The notes below the pieces were generated by a model, which was given only the letters and a program-made list of their open reading frames with translations, did not search any database and was not told where the DNA came from. A stretch of DNA of 64,000 nt from Phallus indusiatus (lineage: Eukaryota; Basidiomycota; Agaricomycetes; Phallales; Phallaceae): positions 62,001 to 126,000 of the forward strand of contig JAQFWX010000059.1 of assembly GCA_027605045.1 (NCBI GenBank). The letters are read 5' to 3'. This document shows, in pieces, positions 22,524 to 34,242 of this stretch; positions within the stretch are counted from its first letter, which is position 1, and every line of letters begins with the position of its first letter. A program made the translations under genes and the position numbers.

Positions 22524-22958
22524 TCACTTCACTTTATGGTTAATCTGAGTTGAGGCACTCACTGACGATGTGTTTAGGGGTAGAAAGAGAGTGGAGCACT
22601 GGATGGCGAGTGTAAAGAAAGACGGATAGCGTGCGCAATAATATAATGCGGACGCAGTGCTCAGTCTCCGGAGAGACATGAGTTCGAGTTCCAAAGGAAG
22701 TGTTGAAAGGATATCATACGCCAACAGAACTGGATAATATTTTAGATCACTGGGGGATTTCTCTGTATATCTCTCTTCGAGGTATCTATTCACCTGTAGA
22801 GGCTAAAGTGATAGTAACGAACGCATTGCTTAAACAATAGTAAGCCAATGGTTTGAGAGAGGCAGAAAAGGATGTGACACGGACAAATCAGATGCTTCTT
22901 GGATGTAAGCCTGCAGTGCAGCTTGCTGTTCTGGAGAGAGCGTAGTGACATTCATCAT
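22524..22958 (-). pseudogene. DUF6533-domain gene fragment (N-terminal part)
   Basis: From the ATG at 22958 the frame reads MMNVTTLSPEQQAALQAYIQEAS, a typical short N-terminus of this family. After a probable intron it continues with LLAYDILSTLPLELELM and LSTASALYYCARYPSFF, which match the DUF6533 pattern (YD..LTL..E.E.IW....S....LY...RY). The following membrane segments are missing and a stop comes at 22524. The conserved Trp after the E-x-E motif is also lost. It is a truncated relic, unlike the 12-exon gene at 30298-31910. Confidence 0.55.
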
Positions 22959-23196
22959 CAACAAACTAAACTTTGTACTTTTCTGTAAGCCATATGAAAT
23001 GTCAGAGGAATGAAAGCGACGGTCAAAAAACTTGCAAAAAAAATTAGCCGTCGCCATTTAGTAGTTCGGTGACATTAAGCCGGTACTATACTCCCGCCAG
23101 GTACAAGGTAACTATGACATCTGAAACAGATTATTAGTCAGAATGACATGACTTTACGAAAATAAAGCAAAAGATCATACAAAGTTGGAACATATA

Positions 23197-23895
23197 TAGC
23201 CTCGGAACCAGGCTATTACTTACGTCACCCGCCCTGTTGCCCTTTTAGGACAACTTATGGGCGAGTTTCCTACAATAATAGCCTGGTCCGGACCACATTG
23301 GAACCCCTGGTGACACCCTGAATGTTACTTGTTCGGGGTCTTTTGATTAGTAATACATCTCTGTGCTTGTCTTTTGGAGGAAGTAGAATGTATACAAACG
23401 GCTCGGAGCTGTTTAAAATTCAATAACAATTAGGTTTATTACTATGCACATTCCATATGTAAGGTCATTTTTCTCCATCAAAGGTCAATATTCAGAGGAC
23501 AACCCAAGGACAACTTTCAAACGCTCGATTTTCTTGCGTTGATTACGTATTCCAAATTAGATTCCGCGAGTTGTGATTACTACTTTTGCCTGGTATGCAA
23601 CTTATTTCTCCAGTTCTTGCTTTGTGATTTTATACCTGAGAACAAGTTGGTCTGTGTATACTTTAAATATGTTCCTTATCAACATCAAATTTGCCAATAA
23701 TTGTGGAAATTCGCCACATTCAAAGCTTTCTCATGTATTACTAATCGAAAAGACCCCGAACAAGTGACATTCAGGGTGTCACCAGGGGTTCCAATGTGGT
23801 CCGGACCAGGCTATTATTGTAGGAAACTCGCCCATAAGTTGTCCTAAAAGGGCAACAGGGCGGGTGACGTAAGTAATAGCCTGGTTCCGAGGCTA
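23197..23895. mobile_element. 699-bp non-autonomous DNA transposon with ~165-bp terminal inverted repeats
   Basis: The left arm from 23197 and the right arm ending at 23895 are almost perfect inverted copies over about 165 bp; I see one substitution and one indel. The ends read TAGCCTCGG...CCGAGGCTA. The flanks gaacatata (23188-23196 and 23896-23904) form a 9-bp target duplication. Long TIRs with 9-bp duplications suggest a Mutator-like or foldback element. The centre has no transposase. Each arm also contains its own small palindromes (tagcct...aggcta, tggtccggacca). The near identity of the arms means recent insertion or arm conversion. Confidence 0.9.
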
Positions 23896-23904
23896 GAACA
23901 TATA

Positions 23905-25281
23905 CATCAAAAGCAAAAGAAATTCAAGAGCTTGTACTGCTAATGGTAGCTTCTCCGAGGATCAACTTGCTAAAAAAGAGTAGATGTCAAAGCTATTTCC
24001 AATCAAGCAATTCAGTAGTATATTAAGCTCTTAATTGCCTTGACTTTGATTTGATTGTGGAGCGACTTTCATTTATGCAAAATGAAGTGCATATGTATGT
24101 ATTAGGTATGTAAAGCACAATTGGCTGGCGATTGTCAGTCTGATTTTGTTTCCTTGACACCTAAGTGAGATATCATGATCGGGTCTAGGCCAATTGCTTG
24201 ATCGTGGCGGCCGATTGACAAATTTATGACGTTGACAAAAAGGCGATCGTCGAGGTCATATGTTGTCAGTTGCAAAGACGAGAAAAGGTCCTGAAGAAAG
24301 GCCCGTCCCTCCATAGTCACAGCCGAACCGCCCAAGGCCGGTACGTGCGAGCGCAAAACCTGGCTAACGATGTTTTCCAACGTGCTCAGGATTTAGGCCT
24401 GCCCACCAATCGTAATGAAGCTGGAGACGCCCACAACGTTTATTTTCGACGCCTCGCTTCGCGCGGTTCTCTCTTTTCGGGCTTCAAGTGCGCCAAGTGT
24501 GAACGAGTGTGAATAGAAATGTCGATGGTATCCTTCTCAATGATGGACAAAAAAGGTGCTATCGATCAAACGTTGGTGTGTAGAATATCATGCATTGACT
24601 GGAAATCCCGTTAATGATGGCGAGAATGGGATCGGACAGAAGGGACATAGTGTTTACTGAGTTATACCTGAGCCAGTCAGTCGTATACTGTCGTATAATA
24701 CATACCATTACGAGAGGAGCTTCCTATAATTCCCTGAACCTTGATTTTCAATATGTCGTGAACCTTATATGGATAGATGCACCCGGAAGGTACCAGGAGA
24801 TTGACAGTTGTGTCTGGAGGTGGTTTAAATGGCATTCGCAGTTTGGCCCAATCAATGTGACCTTCGCATTCGCAGCACGATGTGCACAATTGGCTGAACT
24901 TTGTTGCAGACAACGCTTGAAACAAGGCACCCCTTTGTCACTGACGTTGAAACCTCCAGTTAGGAGTACAGCTGACAGACCAAGTCCTCGTGTCAGTATG
25001 GTGCCAGCAAACGTGCCAGATGATACAGTTAAGACGCCGTAAACCTTAGCAAAAGAACTAAAAGAATGAGTAAAAACTAGGAATCATTGCACATGATGGC
25101 TCTAGCTCCAGTGTTGAATTCAAACGCCGACTTCTCTGGCTGACTGTGTACTGTGACGTAATCTCTCCGGCACGTGATGGGCCTGCACGGCGCAAAGTGA
25201 TTCCATCCACACACACCGCAAACTTTTGCCCTCAACGTTCTTTAGCGGCATTGCCCTCTTTTTAAAAGGACGCAGCGAACG
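23905..25281. other. Gap before the FAS1 gene; possible decayed small secreted protein
   Basis: No intact gene. On the minus strand about 25040-24830 one frame reads a hydrophobic stretch followed by VPCFKRCLQQSSANC and CECH, loosely like a Cys-rich secreted protein, but it has no start and no good continuation. The last 150 bp form the FAS1 gene promoter. Confidence 0.45.
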
Positions 25282-28200
25282 ATGCGCTTGTCGCTGCCTG
25301 CCGCTCTTATTGCATTGCTGACCGCAGTTCTCGCTGAAGACCCCAGTCAGGATCAAACCCAGCGTGGGCATCAACGGCCCTTCACAGCCAGCAATAACGA
25401 GTTCCATCATGCACAACAATCCTCTCATCTCTCACATTCAACTCAGCCCTCTACGACATCGACAACCCTAGTGGACGCTCTCTCGGCAGATGGCAATTAC
25501 ACACGGCTGCTTCAGCTACTTCAGAAGGCACGCCTTATCCCGACTCTCAACAGTCTAAACGATACAACGCTCTTCGCGCCGACAAATGACGCAATTGAGA
25601 AGGATGCTCTTCTAAGCATAGAGAGTAGAATGGAAGAAGATGGTTACTATCATCATCATCATCATACTTTCGAAGCCAATGACGAGTCGCTATCGAACTC
25701 CGAGCCGAGAGATAATATCCACGAAAAACTTCGACAACAATTGTTATATCATCTTCTGCGCACGAGGCTGCAGGATTTGCCGAGTGAGGTCAAAACTTAT
25801 AATACATATTTATTTCCTCGACCATTATCTTGGAATTTCTCTTCAACGCCCCCGTGGATACCCGTTCCTGGTGGAACATTAGGTGGCGAACCGCAGCGCA
25901 TACGTGTTTCGGCAAGCGATGACAAGACTTACGTTGCCACCGATTACGAAGGCAAAGGAGGCATCGAAATTATACGCCCACTGGTAAAAGTCGACAATGG
26001 CGTATTGATTGGTATTGCAGATGTTATCCAACCGCCTCCAAATCTTAGTGAGTAAATCTAAAATTCAGTCATATCTTATCAAAACATCTTAACCAAACGA
26101 TAAATTTTTCTAGTCGAACTAGTGGAGTCCTACGAACCATTATCATATTTCAAGAAAATTTTATCTGACAAGCTACGAGCGGAAATTCAAAACGGTTCTG
26201 CGTTGACGTTGTTTCTCCCTCAAGCTTCAGCATGGGATTCACTAGAGGATGTCGAAAGACTATATCTCGAGAGTGAATACTCCGACGATGACGTTCGCAA
26301 GATTATAGAAATGCATACCGTCAAAAACGGAAAAAAGGACAAAAATCCTGTGCGATGGTCAGATACATGGGTGAATAATACTAACTGTAAGCCTTTTGAT
26401 CCGTATCAAGATGAAACAATTGCAAACTTTTTTCATATATATTAAAAACATGCAGTAACGACCGTTTATGGAGACGAGCTGAACATTATAATTTCTTCCG
26501 ACTCAAAAACTACCGTTTCCGGAGCTGAGCTCCTTCGCCCAGATATTTATGCTTCAAATGGAGTTCTGCATCTGGTTTCATCATTACTTATGCCTCCAGA
26601 CGCTCTCGCGCTTACAGCTGAAAAGCATCTCCTAGCCCTTAACTGCACCAATTTCGTCACACTTCTCAGATCCGCTTCATTATCCAGTTTAGTGAATGAC
26701 ACACAGGCGTCATATACAATCTTAGCTCCCCGGAACGATGTTCTCACTCTACATACCGACCAATCCCCGTTTCCTCCCGAGGGATCCGAAGACCTGCCAA
26801 GATATTTGAAATATCATTTTTTGCCTGGTAAATGGACACGAGAAAACCTTCGGGATGGTATGCTGGTTGAAACTGCTCTGGACGAACCGGGACTTTCTGG
26901 GAATCTTCAAGTTCTCCGTGTCGGCGTTGCACCTGACTCTAAAGCTCTTTCGTTTGGTGGTGCGGGCGTAAGCGGTGAAAACCCGAGTGGGTATCTAATC
27001 CTTCTCCTCAGAGATTACTCGAATTGACGACATAGACTCTTAGTCGAGATCAAGAATAATATTATTTACTTCATCACTAAGCCTCTCGCGCCTCCTGAAG
27101 ATGTCTGGAAAACTGCTTTGCCTTCTTTACAGTTCTCAACATTCATCGCGTCGGTCTTTTCCACTTCCCTAGCCGAAAAGCTCAAAACCACCCCTGCGAT
27201 TACGTTTCTCATCCCTCAGAATAGGGCATTTGAACGGTTAGGACTAGTTACGAAATATCTTCTTGGGACTACCAGTCGTGCCAGACAAGACCTCGAGAAA
27301 GTGATTTTGCACCACGCCATTGAAGGAATAGAATATTCTCGTTCACTGCTGAAGGGAACTCAGAAAACTTATCCTACCCTAGAAGGCTCGGATTTACACG
27401 CCGCTAGACCCGATGATGGCTCGTTGCAGATATTTCCGAGTGGCGGGTGGAGTAATTTGCGGGCAAATTTTGTAGGCGGAGATGCGAATGGAAATGGGAA
27501 CGGTAATGGAGGTGGGAAGAAATCCGCGATTTCCGTTCCTGGCTTTCTGGCTCCAAATTCTGGAGTGGCAGATTTATTAACCCGTACTGGCGTAATCCAT
27601 GAGATCGACGCGGTGCTTCTTCCACGCAGTGTGGATATCACGCTTACGAAGTTGGCTGATGCGGCTGATGGGAGTACAATGACGGGATTAGTGACGAAAG
27701 CTGGATTAGGGTGGATTCTGAACGGCACGAAGCCACCATCGGATGCGGTTTTCGAAGAGTGGAATGAGTATTTGAGATGGAGAACACCCGACGAGTCTAC
27801 TGATAATGGACGGCGAAAACACCGGCAGCAAGGTGTTGTGTTGGATGATGTTGTCGGTTGGGTGTTCTTGTGTCCTACGGAGACTGCGTTCAAAGGAATC
27901 AATATGACCCGGCTTTTAGCTGATACTATGGCGACAAAAAGGCTAGTTGCGCAGCATCTGATTCCTATTGTCGTTCCACCCTCAAAACCTAAGCTTTCGT
28001 CTTGGTTTTCATCTTTTCCCACGATTAAATGGTCGCGTTCGTCGTCTGCGCCTTCGCCTTCAGATATTTACAAGCCCATCGCACTCGATAATAAAGCGAC
28101 ATACTCGACCATTCTTTCACAGTCATCGCTCTATGGAGATATCACCTTCCGGCCTGTGGACGAGGATGACAAAAGCAAAGGATATATCGTAGGGATCAAA

Positions 28201-28539
28201 GGCGCGCGTGGGACGAATGGCGAAAATGACTGGGCAAATGTTTTAACGTGGGGTCGCAGTACAGTTGGACCGCGGAATTCCCTTCACGTTTCTTCGGATT
28301 CGAGTTTCATCAATTTCGCTGATACACCTTCTGAGGGAGGTGTAGTTCAAATAGATCGCGTGTTAATGCCGTACACACCTAAATGGTGGATTGAGTACGG
28401 TCCACCGGGGGTTGTCCTAATCTTCGGTATAGTTCTTATCGGTACATTTTTCGCGGGTGTTCGTAAATTATGGAAGAAGGACACGGTTGAAGCGACATAT
28501 GAACCTATTGGTGGGTTTGCGAGGGAAGATGACGATTGA
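25282..28539 (+). CDS. Membrane-anchored multi-fasciclin (FAS1) domain protein
   Basis: Four exons (25282-26047, 26114-26386, 26456-26986, 27044-28539) give 1021 residues; the first and third introns split an Ile codon. A signal peptide MRLSLPAALIALLTAVLA is followed by about five FAS1-type repeats. Each has the TLFAPTNDAI-like box: TLFAPTNDAIEKD, TLFLPQASAWDSL, YTILAPRNDVL, TFLIPQNRAFERL and VFLCPTETAF. Near the C-terminus one membrane segment (GPPGVVLIFGIVLIGTFFAG) precedes a short basic cytosolic tail. This architecture is that of S. pombe Fsc1 and S. cerevisiae Ylr001c. Fsc1 sits on the vacuole and is needed for autophagosome-vacuole fusion, so a similar role is likely but inferred. Start chosen for the signal peptide. 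Confidence 0.9.
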
Positions 28540-30297
28540 AAGGTTGGGAGATTTTAAATTAGACTCCGTTCTCTCTCTCTTTCTCCCTTTTTTCTTCCTT
28601 GCTCGTTTTCTCTGTCACTCTGTGAGTTTTCCATGCTTGTTTCTATAACTCTTTCGGCCACTTCTCCATCCCATCATCACCGTCGTTCTAATTCTGCGTA
28701 TGTTGTATAGTTTAATTGCATAGTGGACTAAACGTGTTAATTAATAATTCGGTCTGTGTATCCTTTATATACGTAAATATATAAGATCGGGGTTTTTCTA
28801 TGGCATTCAGTCGATCTCGTTATGACTCAGAGTACACTTTCGATACTTGCAAAGATCTCAGAGTACAGACTCACGGAAGGAGTAGGTAATAATGCAGATA
28901 AAAGGCTGAGATGGTCACTGTAGTTGTCCGATGACATGCAATTATTAATAGGTTTACATCAATAACTGACTTCTATCTTGGACGGAACACAAGATGAGAA
29001 TCCGAGAAGTAAAAGGATAAAAGTAGTTCATACATTTTGAATGACTTTCATCGACCTTGTGTACGTCTCTGTATCTTTCCAGTAAGGCGCCATGAGAGGC
29101 TGTAAGAATCGTACTGTCGAACTGCGAGTACGAGTACTCAGAACGACTGCAATAGTTATTGGATGAACCAGATCAGGTAGGGGCAGGCGGTAAGGAGGTG
29201 AAACTGCTGTCGGAGATGACGATGTCTGTATTGTACATACTTGGAGTGATAAAGAAGATTGGCCAGCCACCAACGATGAACAGAAATCTGTCAATTTGTG
29301 TCAAAGTAACATATCCCAACCAAAATCCTGCCCGCTTGAGACAAGTGATCGCATCGAACGTCGAACGTCGTCAATTTCTACCGCGTCTTTTTGAGTGTAC
29401 ATGTCACCCTGCCTACTGTGTCGACAGTCGGAGCACTATATCTGACAAGTTGTCTGGAGTCGATCTGTGTAATTGTGTTTGTTGCCTGCTTCTTACAATA
29501 CACACATCTAAAGTGCCACCGCCGGAACTGGCAACGAGAATTTTTGAGTCTAAACCAGTGTTCTGCAGGGGTGTGTGTGTAACTTAGAAGGCGGTGTTGT
29601 ATACGCTTAGTCATGCCGTGACTGACTCCGCTCAGACTTTCTTCTGATCGGTCATACACTCATCGCCGAACCCCCGCTCCTTCTCTCCTTCTTTATATTT
29701 TCAAAACGTTTAAGCGTCGGACGAATTGATATATGTCTCGATTGAGAGGAATCACCACTGGCGCAACATCGGAAAAAAAATTGACAGTCCTTCCGGCCTA
29801 TGGTAACTACCTGTGGCCACTCCGAGCCGTATAGTATTGTGTAGGCCTTTGTAAAGGGAGATAAATTTTTGAGCGTGTGAGATTTTTCCTGATGAATGGT
29901 GTTGAACTCCGAGTCCGTCTCGGAGTCCGTCCACGGTCCGCCACCATCAATTATTATTTACCACCAGGTAAGCTATGATTCACCTTGATTCACCCGGTAT
30001 TCTCGATTACACTGCACAGACAACAGATCTACACTCTCTTAAAGACTATGAGACAGGATATAGTGCCGCCGATTCAAAGTCGCCGTGACACCTCTTTATG
30101 TTTAGTTGTATCCGCGATCTCCTGGGTCGTCGTTAGCTCGAGTATTTAACGAAAGAAGCTGACATTCCGGAGCCATATCAACTACCACCAGGCCCCTTTC
30201 AAAGTTTTCGGTAATTCCTTTTCAATGAAGAAAGTGTCGGCTACATTTTTATGCGAGATCCCTGACACGCACAATATCCAGGAAGTATATTCCACGT
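28540..30297. other. Intergenic region, no gene seen
   Basis: Contains the 3' flank of the FAS1 gene (CT-rich tract 28565-28615) and the 5' flank of the DUF6533 gene. Weak similarity to the 5' part of the paralog at 63 kb begins near 30240. A small palindrome lies at 29906-29926. Confidence 0.6.
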
Positions 30298-31910
30298 ATG
30301 TCGTCTCTTTCAACGCAGCTTGAAGTATTTTTTATTGACCTTGCTGAAACTAGATACGTTGCTAGTTGCATCATTATCAGTGCTTTTAGTGAGACCATTG
30401 CATGCCTTTTAATAATTTTATCCTGACGTCACTGACTCCAATTTGGAAGCCATCCTTCTGTACTCTATCGTGTTGAAACTTCCTCAAGAAATAAAATACA
30501 TATGGTCCAAACCATATAGTCTTCCCGTTTTTCTCTATATCTGCACAAAATACGGTATTTTTATTATTCAAGGACTCCTTCTCTTAGTTGTTTTGAGAGT
30601 AGTAAGCCTGGTTTTCTCGATAGACACTAGACTAGTACTAATTCTTACAGATCACACGGTAAAGCTTTGTGCCTTTCGTAACTCAGATGAAGTTTTAATT
30701 CAATGGGCTACCAAAGACTTTGTACCATTCCTTACGGGATTGCAGGGTTTGTTTACATACTTTTCACTATCGGTGCGCAAGGTTAGTGTCCCTGTTACTG
30801 AGGAGTAACATAAATAAAGTATAAATTACTGTAGGGCTATTGATCGCTCGAACATATGCTGTTGGAAGGGGAAACAAACTATTGATGGCTATTTTGATTA
30901 TTGGGTGTTTTGTGGCGATGATTACTTCGATACTGAGTAAACGTTACACTTTTCATATAACACAGCGGACTTTCTTACTAATTATCAATATGCAGATTAT
31001 TCTACAGTAGCCGGGTAAGTATCACGCATACCAAGAGTTTCATTTACAAATAAAATCCTCAAATTTCGGTTTTTCTCCAGTCCGTTAGGTACGTTAGGTA
31101 AAGACAGTCCAACTTTTAATTGTCAGACATGCTTATAGTAATGCGTAGGTCCGAAACTCTTATCAGAAATCACTGATGCCTCTTTCATCTTCACCGATCT
31201 TGTTGCCTTCTGCACGTCCACAAACGATATTTGGAATACGTGGAAATTAAAGCGCGAAGCAGGTTTACAAAGTTCCAACAACATTACCACTGTACTTCTC
31301 AGACAAAGTGAGTTTCGACGAAGCCGTTTCTCAAAAAAAAAATACCCATGATGAGGATTATTTAGATATATTTAGGTGCATGTGGGTAGTATAAGTCATA
31401 TATGTTTCGTTACATTCCATCTCATACAGCGAATCCAGCTCAGCGGTTACTTTCGCGGCTGCTTCCGCAATTTCTAATCAGGTAAGTCCTAAGTACTATC
31501 CACATCCTTCAATGCGCATTCATCAAAATTTATTCGTTAGATTTTCGAACCAGTGGTAACGCATTCTATTGAATGTTTCGGAATCAGGTAAGGAAAATCT
31601 GCTCTCTACCATCGTTTCCTTTTTTTCTCACGTTGTTTCAAGCGTAGTGGCCATTTTAATTGCCGATTTTATCCTGGATATCCGTCAGTGCAATTATGCG
31701 TCAATAGAAGCCAGTACCACAGGATTGCCAGTCTCGACTCGGTTTCAAGATGTACTCCAACATATGCATCAATCCATTATCGTAGAGCTGGGGCCAACTG
31801 TATGTGACCTGGAGGAAGAAAGCGGTAAAGATGATGGAATTTATGAAGAGTCTGAGTTTGCCACTTGTGCTCAGAAACCGATCGATCTCGGACCCGCGTT
31901 AGGAGTATGA
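30298..31910 (+). CDS. DUF6533-type multi-spanning membrane protein, 12 exons with micro-exons
   Basis: Twelve exons give 328 residues: 30298-30388, 30450-30601, 30651-30658, 30717-30781, 30835-30936, 30996-31014, 31081-31088, 31149-31307, 31366-31381, 31430-31481, 31541-31587, 31643-31910. Four are micro-exons (8, 19, 8 and 16 nt). All junctions are GT-AG and phases agree. The N-terminal DUF6533 core is RYVASCIIISAF-TILLYSIVLKLPQEIKYIW, followed by about six hydrophobic segments and the family motif LLIARTYAVGR. The C-terminal tail (FQDVLQHMHQSIIVELG) is acidic and cytosolic. Function is unknown. Two related genes lie at 53.6-55.3 and 61.6-63.2 kb. The first exon is chosen from MSSLSTQLEV; the same position is ACG in the 63-kb paralog. 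Confidence 0.82.
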
Positions 31911-34242
31911 ACAATGGCCCGCAAGACACTTTACATTTGTTGTTGAAATTATTCTAGGGACAGCCTAATTCATGCGAAAGACATATGTATTATATCCAGT
32001 CCTGTATCAGAACATTAATCATTTCTTTCATACCACCGACCGACCAGGTCCTGTGGGTTGTCAAACATTTATTACGATTCAGCCTGAGTAACACCCAGGT
32101 CTACGAAGGCTGGGTTTTGCAATGGGTTGACATCGGTCCAAAAAGCTCGCGTCTATTCAACTGTCTTTTCATACTCATTTTAATGTCTTCGTTCAACCAT
32201 GGTATGTGAAGGCTCTAGTCAGGAAAGGAGTTTGACATTGTCAAACGAACATAAACCGTGACGTACCTACATTTTCCACCAACTCGCAATAAATTTACAT
32301 ACAGCTTAACCCAATCTTTATCTAGAAAGCTTCTCAAAGAGCGGCCCAAAGTGAATGTGGATATGACTTATCGTTACACAACCAGAAAGCCGGGAGATTT
32401 GTTTATTTTCAAACGAGGTACGATTGAATAGGATAAATGCTAGTATTGACGCGACGCCGGTCGAGACAGTCCTTCGAAAATTCAGCCAGTTTTTATAATT
32501 GAACAGAAGATCCTGTATGAATTAAGGCACTGATTGGGCGAAAGAGGATGAAAGGCAGTAAAAAGGACCTTCCTCGATCCATTATGGTTATGTGGGAGAG
32601 TAAGCCAACAGCGTCTTCCCCGAGATCTCCACAATCACCCACCCTTCTAAAACTCAGTTTTATGTCCTGGCAAGTATCAAAAATATAACTGACAAGCATA
32701 GAATGATAATATCTGACACTGGTGGTGGCCACCTCCCAACATTTATTGCTACGTCCCGGCTCATGCTTGAAGTTTCCCCGGCACTATTTAGGACCATACT
32801 TTTCGAAGAATGTTGCCCTTATCAATTATTATTATAATATGAACCAACTTCTGTGGGTTATCTCTTAAAACTAGGGCCCAGTTACACGGACTCAAACTTA
32901 AACCTGAACAGCCTCAACCTCATTACGATCCTTCGAAGCTTTACCTGCCAGTTGCCAAAACTTGCCATAATCGGCAGTGACAGTGACAATTTCCAAACCA
33001 AATGCCGTTCTTCAGAATCAAAGTATTGAGGCATATTGAAGTATATAAAGAATCTTCTTAGTGCTTGAATTAAGGGGCTTGTATTAATTTACCCTGTCAA
33101 TGGTTCAAAGGGCTTCTGAAGGTGATTATAATAAGAATTCCGAGCGGATTCGTTTATGTCAATGAATTTAGCAATGCCATAAAAGCATTACCTTCGTTTC
33201 ATTGCTGAAAGAGGAAAGAGGTTGACAAGAGAGATTGATCTCGATAAGTAGTAATCAAACTTGACAAGGAGTCCGAGTCGGACGGATAGTTAATTGGGAC
33301 TTGTAAACTCTATGACCAATCATGGATTCATGATAGATTGACGCACGGTTCTTCTGTCTGGTTAAAAATGAGCGGGTGAATGCTCTGAAGACCCAATCAT
33401 GAAACAGGATATTTTTTAAGTTACTGTAAGATTAAGGTCGGGCTTAAACTGCAGCGCCTTTTGGGTTTGATGCGAAGGCTTGTCTTTGCCAAGATAGAAC
33501 TCAAAGGCGGGACCATAAAAGATGCTTCTGTAAGATTAATGAAGTGGAAGGCCATAACCTTGGAACCACGAAAGAACAAAACGTCTGAGAGTACGTCGAT
33601 GGACTTGGGCAACATCACCGACGACCAATCTACATCTGGATTTGATTGATAACATCATATGGATAGTAATGATATATCTTCGAGCCGAGCATGTCCAAAA
33701 ATGCTTCTTAATATTTTTGCACGTGAGGATGGCCGTCAGAAGTTTTAGAAGATCGATATATATGGAAATTAGCAGTACACGAACTGTCCATAAGAAGATT
33801 GAGAGCCGTGGAAAGTAAGGAACGGTTGATTATTGGCCATGAGACGAGTCTTACATTGTTCTGGCGAGGCGCGTCAGGCACAAAATCAAGGACGATATTG
33901 GATGCTGGTATTGCTCTATGAATGAATTAGGTATCGTTACTAGGTCCTCTTAAGAGATAATGGAATGGTATAAAGTACAACGAAGAATCAATCAATTGAA
34001 AGCTTCCTCATCCGAACGAAAACGAAAGCAAAAATGAAGAAAACGATGAGAGGGGAAAACGAAAAACAAAGGAAAATAAAATACTAACACAGCAGAGTAA
34101 AGATGCCAAATATATATACTGATATAAAGTAGAAGGAAAAACTTCAATGCAATGCTTTGGGGATGTAATTTGAATTTGTATGATACTCGAAAAGAAAAAA
34201 AGGTTCATGATAAAATAAAATATGGTAGGTTTTTGATGAATT
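31911..34242. other. Intergenic region, no gene seen
   Basis: 2.3 kb with only short unsupported frames. I looked for a second DUF6533 gene and for transposon ends and found neither. The last 230 bp are the A-rich 3' flank of the 34243-38752 gene. Confidence 0.6.

Noticed and set aside
22660..22700. Box-B-like sequence gagttcgagttcc
   Set aside because: No box A at the right distance; on the other strand it codes for part of the DUF6533 fragment.
24677..25042. Possible CFEM or other Cys-rich secreted protein on the minus strand
   Set aside because: Only a loose Cys pattern, no start codon, and no consistent exon structure; kept only as a remark on the gap.
27369..28022. Minus-strand open frame of 217 residues within the FAS1 gene
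   Set aside because: No family features, and it lies fully inside exon 4 of a well-supported gene.
29906..29926. Hairpin actccgag-tccgt-ctcggagt as a terminator or regulatory site
   Set aside because: An isolated 8-bp stem is expected by chance in a window this size and no gene end is next to it.
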